From: Porogramme epimiltina
Lineage: Eukaryota > Basidiomycota > Agaricomycetes > Polyporales > Polyporaceae
Reading direction: 5' to 3'
Assembly (NCBI GenBank): GCA_900155495.1
Contig: FTLJ01000592.1
Location: forward strand, 1 to 33,941
DNA: 33,941 nt
Shown: piece after piece, positions 9,714 to 20,633 of the stretch
Position numbering within the stretch: the first letter of the stretch is position 1
Layout: the number at the start of each line of letters is the position of its first letter
Position numbers and translations under genes: made by a program
Notes under the pieces: generated by a model
The model's input: the letters and a program-made list of their open reading frames with translations, nothing else
The model's database searches: none
Told to the model about the DNA's origin: nothing

Positions 9714-11580
9714 CTATGCCGCGCTGGTGTCAATGCTTAAAGTATACAGCTTTTCGAGCAACCGATCTACCTCTGAATATGGGCGGATCCAAGGATTCGC
9801 TGCAGATGGCGGGGGCTGAGGCTTACGGCCTCTCAGCCTGGGGAAGAGACGATGTAAAACAGTAGCGAGACGGTCTATATCGGCAACACGTGGCTCGTCC
9901 GGTTTCACTAACCAGTCAGGCTCCAGATAGAGATCCATCAACGCTGTTTGTTGCCCGAAGTCCGCCCTGACCTGTTCCTCGAGCGACTCGAGCCCATTCT
10001 GATCCACATCCGCGACTTGCATTGTTAGGGCCTCAAGCGCAGGACACGCTTGCGCGAGCTTGACAAGCGCACTGATCGATGGACGGACAATGGAGGTGCC
10101 GACGGGAGCTAGGTTGTACCTGGGGAAGCTGGAGGCATGGGTAAGGGCAAGATGGCGGAGTTGGGGCCACGCGTGCGCCATAGTTTCTGTGGAGAAGTCA
10201 TCCATCGCGAGCGGGCTGTGCAATGTATGCATGTCGTCTATTGAAGTGTATTGTATGGCACCCCCGGGCACCGGCTGAAGGGAAACGTGCACGGTTAATG
10301 AGGTGAGTGAATGGAGGCGCAGGAGGGGAGCCACGAGCTCCAGGAAGGAGCCAGGGCGATTGCGTTCGGTACTGCCTTCCCAACCGCCGATGATGGTAAA
10401 GGACAGGCTGAGGGCATGTAAGGAGATAATGTTGCGGGGCGCACAGAGGGTGTTCATGAGTTGGGTGACGTCGGAGCAGGAGCAGCCGTCGGTAATGTAG
10501 GCGTGCACTGTCGTGAGTGGAGCAGTGAGGGAGGATATGAGTTGTCGGAGAGTGTGCCTGCGAACACCATCGATGCGCAGGACGTGCAGCATCGGGAGGT
10601 TAACCGAGGGAAGGGATTGGAGAGGTCCATTTGACCCAGAATCATCGTGGAACGTCACTTGAAGGGATTCCAGGTGAACGAGCGAGTGCAGCATCCGTAG
10701 AACGCTCCCACACGAGCTAGTAAGTCCGATGTGAACTGAGCGCAGACTTTGGAAGCCCTTCAACGAGATATCCAGTGCGGAGTTCGACCAGCTTTGAGAG
10801 TGAATGTGAATATACTGAAGATGCCGACACACTACAGCGATCTGCGCCAGGATTTCGTCGAGCGTATCGGTGTTAGTTTTGGGGTGGTGGGGTATGGAGT
10901 ACGCTTCGAGGGTCGGGGATAGTAGGGTACGAAAAAACACCTTTTCCTGATCATAGTCGTGCAAAGCAGGGAAATGTAGGATTTGGATGTTTGGGAAGAG
11001 GGAGTTGCCGTTTGCAGTGGACTCGAAGAGTAGGGTTGAGTAGGGCGGGCGAATCCAGCGGCCATTATTCCGGCCGTACAAAAAGCATCGTACGCGACTT
11101 GCAAGATGTGTAAACCGAGCCCGTTCGGTCTCTGTAGGTACTGAACTTTCGTCCCACTCCTGCCATTCAACTGATTAGAACAGATTTCGTCCGGTAGTTT
11201 GACAAAATAAAACATACAAATTTCGTGCGGTAGGTTTCAGGTGAACCCTGATTGAATTTACGCAGCCACGTGTGGTTTTGGTTAGTACGGTCCACGACCT
11301 TGACCACCTTGAACGCAGAGAAGGCGCGAAACAAAGGCCCGACGCCCTCGTACAGCACTGCCCATAGTGCTCTCGATGCAGGTTCGGAGAAAGTCTTGCA
11401 AACCAATGCGGCGGAAACAAGGGTCCTGCTCCGGATATTGATGTCAGAAGGGCGATCGAGTAGGCCCTCTATGATTCGAGGGTAGTCAGAGCTCCTTTGG
11501 CAGGGTTGATAGAGCGTGAGTTCCTCGAATATCTGGTGTAGAATGTCCGGGTTGGCCAATGCTGGAGGGAGCGTAGCCAT
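9714..11580 (-). CDS. F-box-like/LRR protein, tandem paralog B
   Basis: Predicted 602 residues from exons 11580-11218 and 11159-9714; the 58-nt intron has a perfect GTATGT donor and a GGCAG acceptor. The N-terminus LPPALANPDILHQIFEELTLYQPC and the motif SAALVCKTFSEPASRALWAVL are almost identical to paralog A. The second exon keeps the same order of leucine-rich segments and the same ending region (DIDRLATVLHRLFPRLRG). The intron lies at the same codon as in A and C, which fixes the donor choice there too. Differences from A are mostly substitutions, so both look intact. The expected role is as a substrate adaptor of an SCF ligase; this is family-level inference. Confidence 0.8.
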
Positions 11581-12014
11581 GGAGTTGAACGTGGTCCTTA
11601 GGATGTAGGGTGAAGTTCAAGAGACGTTCGTGCTGGCAAGACGGCTGTGCGCTTGGAGACCAGCGCTGTCGTGTCACGACGAGCGCGGGACCGTCACCTA
11701 GGGTTTAATCCAACTCGAATGCAACGTGCAACACGAAATCGAGTCTTGATGAGGGCCGCGTTTTGGTCGACAATGTGTAATTAAAGAAGGCTGAGGAAGA
11801 TGTTGACGGCGATAAGCTAGCACTGGCCGCACAGCCACGACAGCTTGCTCCACTGCTAAGCACATATCATTTGATAGCATAATAATAATTGATAGCAGAG
11901 GGCTATCATGCTACTGCTTACACTACGCATTATCCATAACGTGCCACCACAATTTGACTCCCAGAATAGTCATACGGAATGACATCGCTTTATTGGATAA
12001 ATGTACTTCTAAGA
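11581..12014. other. Intergenic spacer
   Basis: About 430 nt between paralogs B and C, AT-rich around 11865-11950. It should contain the promoter of B and the 3' UTR of C. No coding frame with recognisable features. Confidence 0.5.
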
Positions 12015-13904
12015 CTACAACACTCTGTTGCTAATACTGAGGGCATACAACTTTTCGAGCAATGTCTCTAGATCTGAATCCCTCTTGTTATGACTGGGGT
12101 TCCCTTCCGGGCTTGGGAGTGGAGGTGCGGTGCCTCTGAGCATGGGAAAGATGTGACGTAGAGCAACAGCTAGCCGGTCGAGATCGGGAAGCTGAGGCGA
12201 GTCCTCTGACCGGTTACCCTGGAGGTACAAATCCACTAATGCTGTTTGTCGCGCGCCGCCCATTTCGGCCCGGGCCTCGAGCAGCTTCAAGTCGTCCTCG
12301 CTCACGTCCGCAACCTTCATTTCGAGCTCCTCGAGATCGGGGCAGGCCAGCGCGACGTCGACGACGGCCCCGAGGGACGGTCCCGGCGGGGGCCGCGCAG
12401 CTGCAGCCGCGTCGGGCGAGTCCTGCGCGGCCACTGCCGCGACGGCGTCCATGAACGTGAACTCTGAAGAGTACGTGAGCACGATGTGGCGGAGGCGAGG
12501 CCATGCGCGGGCCATCGTCTTGAGGGCGCTGTTGTCTATCGCGAGCGCGCCGTGCCACGCGCGCACCGCGTCCGTCGCGTCGTACTCGATGACGCCCCAT
12601 GGCTGGCGTGAGAGGTGTATTCTCAGTGAGTCGAGAGACGGGAGGCACAGGAGTGGGGCGGTGAGCTTGAGGAAGGAGGAGGGACCAGGACGTTCGAACC
12701 TGCCGTCGGGCCAGTCGAGGATGATGAATGAGAAGTCAACGGCGTGCAAGGATGTGGTGTTTCGTGGGCTGCATAGGGTGTCGAAGAGCTGGGTGACCTC
12801 GGAGAAGAAGCGGACGTCGGTGATACTGGCGCGCACGTCGCTGAGGGGTGCGTTGAGGGAGGACAGAAATTGGTGCATGGTGTATAAGGGGATGGTGCCG
12901 ATGTGCAAGGTATGAAGCGCTGGCAGAGTGGATGAAAGAGGGGGCAGAGGAGTGCGACTTTGCTGGAAGGTGTCATAAAACGTCGCTTTGAAATACTCCA
13001 GGTGGTCGAGGGAATTAAGCATAGTCAAGACATCCCCACACGAGTAGGCGTTTTCGATGTATGCCGAACGTAGATTGCGGAACTTCTGGAACGAAATATC
13101 TCCGGGCATTTGGCCGTCACAGTGAACGCGAAGGTGTTCAACCCGTTTGCACACTGTGGCCACAGAAGCTAGATTTTCGTTGATTTTCTTGGAGTGAAAC
13201 TTTGAGTTGTAGAATCCGAAGAAGATAAACGCCTCGATAGTTGGCGTCAGGAGGATGCGGAGGAATTCCTTCCCCAGGGGATAGCGATATGCGGCCGGGA
13301 AACGCAACACTTGGAGGTTTGGGAAGAGCGGGCTGCCGTCCGAGGTCGCCTCAAAGAGCAGAGTAGAGTATGGTGGGTGAATCCAACGATCGTAGTCATG
13401 GTACATAAAGCACCGCACACGGCTTGCGATGTGCTTGAAACGAGACCACTCGGCTGCAGTAGGCGTTACACTTGGGTCCCATTCCTGTTATTCCGATAAA
13501 CGTGAGTCTCAATGCAACAGTTTCGTGAACAGTAAGAAAGCACGAACGATTTTCTGGCGGTAGATGACTTCAGGCAAAGTAGAATCGTAGGTACGCATCC
13601 AATCTTTGCTATGGTCCACGGCTTTGATCACCTTGTATGCAGCGAAGACGCGAAACAGAGGCGCGAAACCCTTGTTCAGCACAGCCCATAGCACCCTCGA
13701 CGCGGGTTCGGAGAATGCCTTGCAAACTAAAGCGGCGGAAATCAGCGTTTTTGACCACGTGTCACTTTCATCCGGCTGGTTATAGAGCCTATCTACGAGC
13801 TGAATGTAGTCGACGCTCTGGTGACAGGGCTGGTAGAGCGCGAATTCTTCAAATATTTGGTAGAGAATGTCCGGGTTGCCTAGCGCAGGAGGGAGGTCAT
13901 CCAT
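12015..13904 (-). CDS. F-box-like/LRR protein, tandem paralog C
   Basis: Predicted 608 residues from exons 13904-13548 and 13484-12015. The intron is 63 nt (12 codons of the open frame after the donor are intronic). Its donor GTTCGT is weaker than in A and B but lies at the identical codon. N-terminal LPPALGNPDILYQIFEEF and SAALVCKAFSEPASRVLWAVL correspond to A and B. The C-terminal third has an Ala/Pro-rich insertion (after VAAVAAQDSPDAAAAARPP) missing from A and B, coded by an unusually GC-rich patch at about 12330-12450. It is more diverged from A and B than they are from each other, so it split off earlier. SCF adaptor function is inferred. Confidence 0.78.
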
Positions 13905-14390
13905 TGGAGCAGTCCTCAGAGGGGCCGGGGATGATCAAGGGGCAAGTTGTGGTCGGAGAGAAACCTGTGTCGTAAAGGGTCGGCCCATGTTGGCCGCTTG
14001 GATACCCCAGTTCTTTTACTTGGTTCAGGTCGTGTCACTGGCAGAAGACGACTCGCGAGGTGACGACGGACGACGGATGATGTGATCAAGCGCTTAAACT
14101 GAACATCCGTGTAGCGGGGACTCCGACTCGCGCGCTCTGTGGAACCTCAACAAACCTAGCTATGCTAGTTAATACTAGTAGCTACTACCAAGGTACAAGT
14201 GATAAAAAGTACAGTGAAAACGTATCGATAATCATATCCAAGGAAGAAACAAGTAATACACGTAACATATCCGAGACAATCCATCATACGAACGGGGCTG
14301 CGGCGAAGAATGCCAACGGCTCAACGACACAAGATGAGTAAGATTATACTATACATTAATCATAAACAACCCCATCCAGCTTTCAACGCA
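13905..14390. other. Intergenic, AT-rich in part
   Basis: Holds the promoter of paralog C and the 3' flank of the next gene; 14160-14400 is AT-rich. I see no gene. Confidence 0.5.
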
Positions 14391-16147
14391 TTAGTAGCGC
14401 GGCGGCCACACGTCATCGAAGGCTTCAAGTAAGTTCGTCGAATCCCTGTAGCCGTGGCCATCGTACCATATCGACTCCTGGGACCGCGTCTCCTCCCTTC
14501 TCCGCCGCCTCCTGTACTCCCTCACGCCCTCCAAGCCCGGGAACATCTCTTGCAAGATCCGGGCGAGACCCTTGGCGTCCGCGATGGTAAAGGTGTCGCT
14601 GCGGTCGCTGGCCGCAAGACCGATACGCCGCAGCGAACCCTGCAGCGGACCATCGCTCTTCGCAAGACGCGTCCGCAGCTTCTGGAGGTCCGTCTTGGTG
14701 ACGTTGCGCGTCTCCAGGCGAAGCGTGCTGAGCGAGGTGCAGTTCTCGGCGAGCGTGACGAGGGTGTGCACCGAAGGCCGAGTGGGACGGGCCTTAGACT
14801 TCGTCGTGCTGGTGTAGTAGTTGCACCCGATAGAGAGGTGCTCGAGCTGTGGCCACGCATCCTGCATGGCGACGACGTCCGAGTCGGTCATCGAGAAGAT
14901 TTGTCCATATATGGACAGGTCGAGGTGGACGAGGTTCGGGCAAGACAGGATGTCTGCCACGAAGTCCCGGAATCTGGTCGTGGGGACCGGGTTCTTGCGG
15001 GGGTTGTTGATGTTGGGCTCGGAGACGGCTAGGGAGAGATGGGTGAGGGTCTCGGTGTTGCGCGAGCAGAGGGCCCCGAGCATCAACTGGACGTCGTCGA
15101 ATGAAGTGCTCTCCTTCACTTCGATGTCGACGTTGTCGATGGCCGTGGACGCGATGGACGGCAGAAACTTCATGAGGCAAGCCAACTGGGCAGAGATCTT
15201 GAGTCGCCGGAGGGATGGAAACCCCGACTTGTAGTCCCCCTGCTCAGGCTCACCCTCACGATAAGACTTCGAGCACGTCACCTCCAACTCCGTTAGCTCA
15301 TCAAAGCGACCCATCTCGGAAAACGCCAAAGGGATCGCCGTCTGATCGAGACTGAGCTCGAGCTTGAGCAGAGACGGGAACCTGTGAAGCTCTTTCAAGT
15401 CATGCCGGTGGCTTGGCCCCCGCATACAGAGATGCTTGACGTGTTTGAAGGCACTCTGAATTTGAGGGCCCAGGGCGCGGGGGATGGAGCCTGTCAGGTA
15501 AAGGCTGCGCAGGGATGGGGGCGTCAGAGAAGAGCATACGTAGCCTTTCTCCTTGAACATCGCCGAAAGCGACTCTCCATCGAGCCTCAGGGAGTGCAGT
15601 CGGGGTAGAAGTACCTTGGGCCGCGTATGCTGGAGCTGCAGCTTGCCGAGGTACGTCGCGTCGAAGGAGAGCGGGAAGCGCGCGGAGTATACCACAAAGC
15701 GAACTCTCCGGGCGTACTGGTTGAACCGCTCCCAACTCTCCGGAGGTATTTTGACAAGAAGCTTCCAATCCTATAATGGAGTGAGAAATTTGTCGGCAAA
15801 GCTGAAGGCGCAAGATAACCCACATATGTCACCCGTATGTCGGTGATCCCTGGTATCCGCGACATTTCCACGGATGTCTTCTTGAAGGGCGGCAGGAGGG
15901 AGAACAGCGGGCGAAGACCACCTGGGAGTGTGGCCCATAGCCGGTCCAACGCTGGTCCTGAAAACGTTCGGCAGACGAGAGCAGCGTGCAACAGAGCGCG
16001 CCTGCACTCTCGTGGCTCGTCGTTATATGACAAGGTATCTGAGTCGGGTGGCGAGGGAATGTAGAGAGAAAATTCGGCGAGGTGCCCGAAGATTTCGTGT
16101 AGGACATCGACACACGAAAGAGCTTTCTGGGTCGCGGACATGTTCAT
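14391..16147 (-). CDS. F-box-like/LRR protein, distant paralog D
   Basis: Predicted 567 residues from exons 16147-15824 and 15770-14391; the 53-nt intron runs from GTGGGT to TATAG. The N-terminus (SCVDVLHEIFGHLAEFSLYIP, then HAALVCRTFSGPALDRLWATLPGGLRPLF) follows the pattern of paralogs A-C. After the intron comes DWKLL, where the others have EWDES or EWDPS, so the intron position and phase are shared. The rest contains leucine-rich segments (LPRLHSLRLDGESL, FPSLLKLELSLDQT, CPNLVHLDLSIYG) that fit an LRR solenoid. The C-terminus is charged, with an RRRRRREE stretch. Sequence similarity to A-C is otherwise low. SCF adaptor role is inferred. Confidence 0.78.
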
Positions 16148-16654
16148 AATCTGTAGGGTGGTCAGCTCGACACGAATCTAGAATTAACTTAATTCATGGT
16201 CACATACACCAATAAGTTTGAGGACGTTGGTGGTAGGGGTGGGCAGACGATTGGTAGGTCGTCCAAGTCGAAGTGGTTGTCGTTACGACGTTCTGGTTGA
16301 GGTTGAAGAATTGAGCGTCTAGAGAGATCAACACCGGGGACATTTATGGGCTCGGGACAATCGGCCCGGCACCCTTTCGCTTGTGATGGACAATGGCTGT
16401 CAGACAATAAATGAAGGAACAATGACAAACTGCTGCCAATGACGTATTGTCTCTAGAAAGTGCGCGACAATAATGAGGGTGGTCGTTATACATTGTGTGG
16501 TTTACATATCATTACAAGACTAGAAGCAAGATCTGCATACAATCCCTGGTATCCTTCGTTCGTCGTTGCTTCTATCACTGACCCATCAGGAGGTGCCTCG
16601 AACTCCCATCCCCATCCAACCGAATTACAGCACGGACGATATCCACATGGGTGA
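16148..16654. other. Intergenic between F-box array and ATG3
   Basis: About 500 nt with no supported gene. It should contain the promoter of paralog D and the 3' UTR of ATG3. Confidence 0.5.
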
Positions 16655-18115
16655 TCAGAACGACGTCGTCGAGTCGACCTCTATGGTGGGCACGATGGAC
16701 GCGATAAACTTGAGGAAAACGACGAGGTAGAAGTCGACGCGCATGCCCTCAACCTCTTCCTCTCCCGCCGCCGCCTTGTCGTCCTTGCCGTTGCCACTGG
16801 CGCGCCGGAAAAGCCACTTCTTCCCCTTATCCTTGCCGCTGCCGGCCGACTTGCGCGCGGCCTGCTGCTCCTCAATGACGCCTTGGTTCATGCGCTCGAT
16901 GACCTTCTTCATCACGCTCGCATGCTTGCATGGGTGTACGGATGCAGCTTGGAGAGATGCTGAGTGTGGAAAAGCCTCAATCGTAACCGTCTTGAACGCG
17001 TGGTCGGCAGAGACGTCTTGGAATATTTGCGAGGGTGTAAGAGGAGTGCCGTTCTGTGCGACGTTGGCTTTCGTGTTGGGTGTTAGGGATGACGGAGGGA
17101 AGCACATACCTCGTCGTAGCCGAGGAGCCAGATGCGCGGCGTCTGATAGTACTTGTCGTACGTGATCATAACGTCGTACGTCCGCACTTGTAGCAAGTTG
17201 CCCTTCGCCACCTCGACTTCGCTGGTGTTGCACACCCCTTGAGGACTTCACCGCCTCACACGACACGCGCAATAGGACACTCACCCAGTTTCAGCTGCGC
17301 CACTCGAAGGCGCGACAGTCTTGGGGGCCGCCGTTGCCTCGTCCTCGCCCTCCTCCAAGTCCTCTTCCATATCCGGGATCTCGTCCATGTCCGGGATCTC
17401 CGCAGGCTCCCCACGCCCCCCGCCGCCGAGAGACAGGCTGCCCATCGCGCCCGAGCCGTCCACGTCGTCAACGTCGGGGATGTCATCGATCGTGCCGACA
17501 TGCGCGCCCGCATCATGAGATGCTGCGCGCCCCGCATGAGTCTCCACCCACTCCTCCTCCTTGCCTCCGCCGTCCTTAGACCCTGGGTCTGCAAATGAGA
17601 GCAGCCGCTCCGCATCTTCGTCTGCGTCCGTGTATGCGAGCGTGCTGGCGCGCCGCAGGCATGGCACGCCGCGCGTGAGGAGGTACTGCTTATCGGCCGG
17701 CAGGTAATCGCGCGCCTTGGACGCGTCACCCTTCTCCCTGAGCTCCGCGAGGAGCGCGTCAGTAGAGACGGCATAGGAACACAGGATGATACGCACCAAG
17801 TCCAGACGGGGAACTTGTACGTCAGGAAGTCGCCGGCCGCGACGAACTCCTCTGTGAGGCAACATAAGCGCACAGGACGGCGACGGAAGAAGAGATCGAA
17901 GACGCACCAGGCGTAATCCGACCATGCTCCTTAAACTTGCTCTCCTTAAGGACCTAATGATTGCCTATGAGGCGCGTGTCGCATGAGAGGCTGGAAGAAT
18001 TGTGGCGCACCGGACTGAGGTACTCGCGGACCGCCCAGTATTGTTGCTGTTCAAGGGAGCTATCAACACGGATTCATACGCAGAGAGCATGGTCGCTCAC
18101 TTGTATCGTGTGCAT
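16655..18115 (-). CDS. ATG3: Autophagy E2-like enzyme Atg3
   Basis: Predicted 371 residues from seven exons: 18115-18101, 18046-18011, 17953-17908, 17851-17797, 17737-17285, 17221-17110 and 17053-16655. Atg3 carries lipidating protein Atg8 as a thioester and passes it to phosphatidylethanolamine on the growing autophagosome. The family signature is plain: [17 protein letters not shown] at the amphipathic N-terminus, [44 protein letters not shown], and HPCKHASVM with the catalytic Cys at about residue 281. A long acidic, disordered insert (about residues 110-200) and a Lys/Gly-rich insert after the catalytic Cys are both present. The C-terminus [13 protein letters not shown] matches the family. 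The first two exons are only 15 and 36 nt, but both are phase-consistent and give the expected N-terminus. Confidence 0.93.
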
Positions 18116-18445
18116 ATCGTTGGGGTCGTGAGGGGGCGGGGGTAGTGGCGGGAGAGGAAGAAGGACGGATTTCTAGGGCGGGTGAGGACGAGGGCGGCTG
18201 TTTCTATTTGGGTGCACCTCTCGCCGTGCATAATCGATCTCAGCACGTGTTCCTCCATTTGGCATCACTCATATCGCAGCCGACGTGAAGCGCATAAGGC
18301 AGTGGCAAGTGGCAGTGCCTTGGCCAAGGCACAAAAGCCGACAGACACAAAAAACACTTCTGGGGGGCAACGACCGCTTCTGTGGACCGAGATAGGGCCC
18401 GCATTTACCGGCAGAGGGCCAGAGGCACACATAAAGAGAAGAAGC
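18116..18445. other. Intergenic, ATG3 promoter side
   Basis: About 330 nt upstream of ATG3 (minus strand) reaching the tRNA terminator. No gene or clear regulatory motif was recognised. Confidence 0.45.
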
Positions 18446-18449
18446 AAAA
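18446..18449 (-). terminator. Pol III T-tract terminator of tRNA-Lys
   Basis: Four T residues on the minus strand begin six nucleotides beyond the 3' end of the tRNA. This is the usual distance and minimum length for RNA polymerase III termination. Confidence 0.6.
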
Positions 18450-18455
18450 CAGCTA

Positions 18456-18540
18456 GCCCACCGCGAGGGTCGAACTCGCAGCCTTCAGATCACCCGCATG
18501 CGTAAGAGTCTGACGCTCTATCCGATTGAGCTAGGCGGGC
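18456..18540 (-). tRNA. tRNA-Lys(CUU) with 12-nt intron
   Basis: The 85-nt sequence folds as a standard cloverleaf. The acceptor arms GCCCGCC and GGTGGGC pair fully (one G-U). The D stem is GCTC/GAGC, the anticodon stem TCAGA/TCTGA, and the T stem GCGAG/CTCGC with loop TTCGACC. The anticodon CTT lies at 18504-18506, so it decodes AAG. A 12-nt intron at 18491-18502 follows position 37, the canonical site for eukaryotic tRNA introns, and must be removed by the tRNA splicing endonuclease. Without the intron the gene is 73 nt. CCA is not encoded, as expected for a nuclear gene. Confidence 0.95.
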
Positions 18541-18600
18541 GATATAAGTAGCTTCTTTTTAGGCAATATAGTCAGACGGAAGCCGCTGTCGCTGATGACT

Positions 18601-20399
18601 TCATCCCTCCTCCCCTGCAAGGTCATTCATTGCCTTTTGCACCTCAAGCCTCTCTAAAACAGCTCTATGTAAACTAGATTTGGAGTTTTTCGTCTTTCCT
18701 CTCCCCTTGGATGAACCACCACTAGAACTCTCAGGTATGGCCGTACTAGTGGTCGTTGTAACGTTCTCTTGCTTGGGCGCCATAGTAGAAGTGAGGTGAG
18801 ACGGAATGATGATTGGCGTAGTTCGTGGAGGAGGTGGCCACTGCGGAAGTCGTGACAAATTAGCGCAGGTTTATGCTCAAATATAAAAGGATTTACGCCG
18901 CGATTTGGTTGGTTAAAGTGAAGCGCAGCCCATGGGGGGTACTCCTTTTCTAGGTGAACAATGTGATCTTCTAGGAACTTGAGGCGATCAAGCAGAGCCC
19001 TGGGAGGTGACGGAACTGTGCGCGAGAGGTGTAAGAAGATGTAGAGCTAGCAGTAGTCGACATGGACACACCATAACGGACAGCGAGATGGGCCTCAATA
19101 CTGTGCAGACGCTCGTCTAACGCAGGATACCGGGCAGCGCTAGGACTCCCGTGCGCCTCATCATTAGCATTGCCCATGCTCCGTTCTCGCACAGTAGACG
19201 GTGCTTCTGCTTCTGATGAGGCATTCGTTTTCATTGTTCGTCGAAGAGGCCCATCTTCATTCTTCGCGATATCATATTTCATTTGGACATCTCGATCCTG
19301 TGTCTTTGCGTCCGTACGCGCACACGACGGAATGGGCGTTGTTGCGGTATTTCCGTGCCCATCTAAACGGCGACGTTTTTCTGCGAGCGAGAGCAGAAAC
19401 TCGTTGCGATTAGATGCGTCGTTCCTAGCACGGTTTTGTGCAAGAAAACGCGATATGTCCTTGGTGATCTGCACCGACATGAGCACATATGTAACGCAAG
19501 GAAATACGGCGAGGTGATATTGAAATAGCTCACTGAAGTTTGCGAACGCGCGGGAGTGCCGTTGCCTAAGTGTACGTAGTCGAGCTTTCGCTCTTCTAGG
19601 GGGCGTTTGGACGGCACTTCGATGCTCTTTTCGTAGGGATGTGCCATCAGTTTCTATAAACGAGTGGTTGGCGTTTAGGGGGGCACATAAATTGAAGAGG
19701 GGCGGGGCGTACCTCGATGTTCACTGCCAATTCCTCCAAAGCCACTGGTACCTGCCTCCTTTCCCATTCCGGGTTCAGGACAACCATGTCCGCTTCGAAC
19801 CCTCTCAGGGCCTGTGAAAACCCAATTGTGGAAAGAAACGTCTTCACAACAGCGTCCCAGTCTTTGTGAAATTCTGGTGGTGGCGGGGTGGGTGGTGAAG
19901 GTGAGGGCACTTCTTGTACCGCCTCAGCAGTAGATGCAGCTTGTGCAGCAGAGAGAGGTACATTTCCGGACGGGGTAGCGTAGGAGTACGAGTAGCCATT
20001 AGAAGGATACCGGTAAGTGCCGGGGCCCCACGCATTTGGCCACGAGCTCTGAGGAAACCCATAGTAAGGGTAACCCGCAGCCTGAGGTTGTTGTGCGACT
20101 CCTGGATGCGATGGATATTGCGAGTAGTAGCCCGTCGGAGCATATGGTAGGTTGAGTGCATGAGGTGATTGCTGAGGTAAAGAGCCCAATGGCGCCGTCG
20201 AGGATGTCTGTGAAGTTGCTTGACTGTGGTATGGATGTGGGGCTGCTTGGGGGGTATTGAGGGCACTCGCAGTGTAGGAAGGTGGCTGAGTTCTATGGGT
20301 CGGTGGTACAGTGGTATTTTCTTCTGTTGTTGTGCCAGGAACAGAAGACGACGGGGGATGCGACGGACCGGCCGCAGAGGCTGGCGGGCCTAAAGTCAT
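18601..20399 (-). CDS. MBIP-like protein (MAP3K12-binding inhibitory protein 1 homolog)
   Basis: Predicted 520 residues from exons 20399-19713, 19653-19534, 19468-19072, 19015-18897 and 18840-18601. The first exon encodes a Pro/Ser/Tyr-rich low-complexity region (repeated YP, GYY, SYSY). The C-terminal half carries features I know from animal MBIP, a subunit of the ATAC histone acetyltransferase complex: a helical stretch ending in SCARTDA (about 317-323), then ERLHSIEAHL (about 388-397), then a coiled-coil LLDRLKFLEDHIVHLE. After PPWAALHFNQP comes PPPPRTTPIIIPSHL, a Ser/Lys linker, and a final helix AVLERLEVQKAMNDL. The last exon contains an internal ATG that could mimic a separate 60-residue gene, but the splice (GTAAAT...GCTAAT...CGCAG) joins it in frame. 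The role in fungi is unknown. It is divergent from VPS53. Confidence 0.75.
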
Positions 20400-20633
20400 G
20401 GCGGGGTCGAGGTCGAAACTTCTCAGAAAGGAAAATGCCGCCGCTAAAGCGTTGACCGGGACTGGGCGCCCCGCCCGATCACACGCGCCTCTGCTTTCCG
20501 GGCAGTGACCGCATAGGTGTCTTCACCCGTGACCGCCCTCTGCACCTGCTAGCTCTCCTGTCTCTACACTGGAGCGCATATAATCCCCCTCCTCGCAACG
20601 TACGACTCTGCCCATCTTGTGTCTTGCTCCACC
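20400..20633. promoter_or_regulatory. Divergent promoter between MBIP-like gene and VPS53
   Basis: Only 234 nt separate the two start codons, so one region must drive both genes. A CATATAAT sequence at 20577-20584 lies about 50 nt before the VPS53 start and could serve as its TATA element. The VPS53 start has a strong CACCATGG context. No other element is claimed. Confidence 0.5.

Noticed and set aside
14454..15032. Plus-strand frame of 192 codons
   Set aside because: Shadow antisense to paralog D; no domain.
18601..18783. Separate 60-residue gene starting MAPKQENV
   Set aside because: The frame extends upstream to PPPPRTTPIIIPSHL, and a good acceptor joins it in frame to PPWAALHFNQP, so it is the last exon of the MBIP-like gene.
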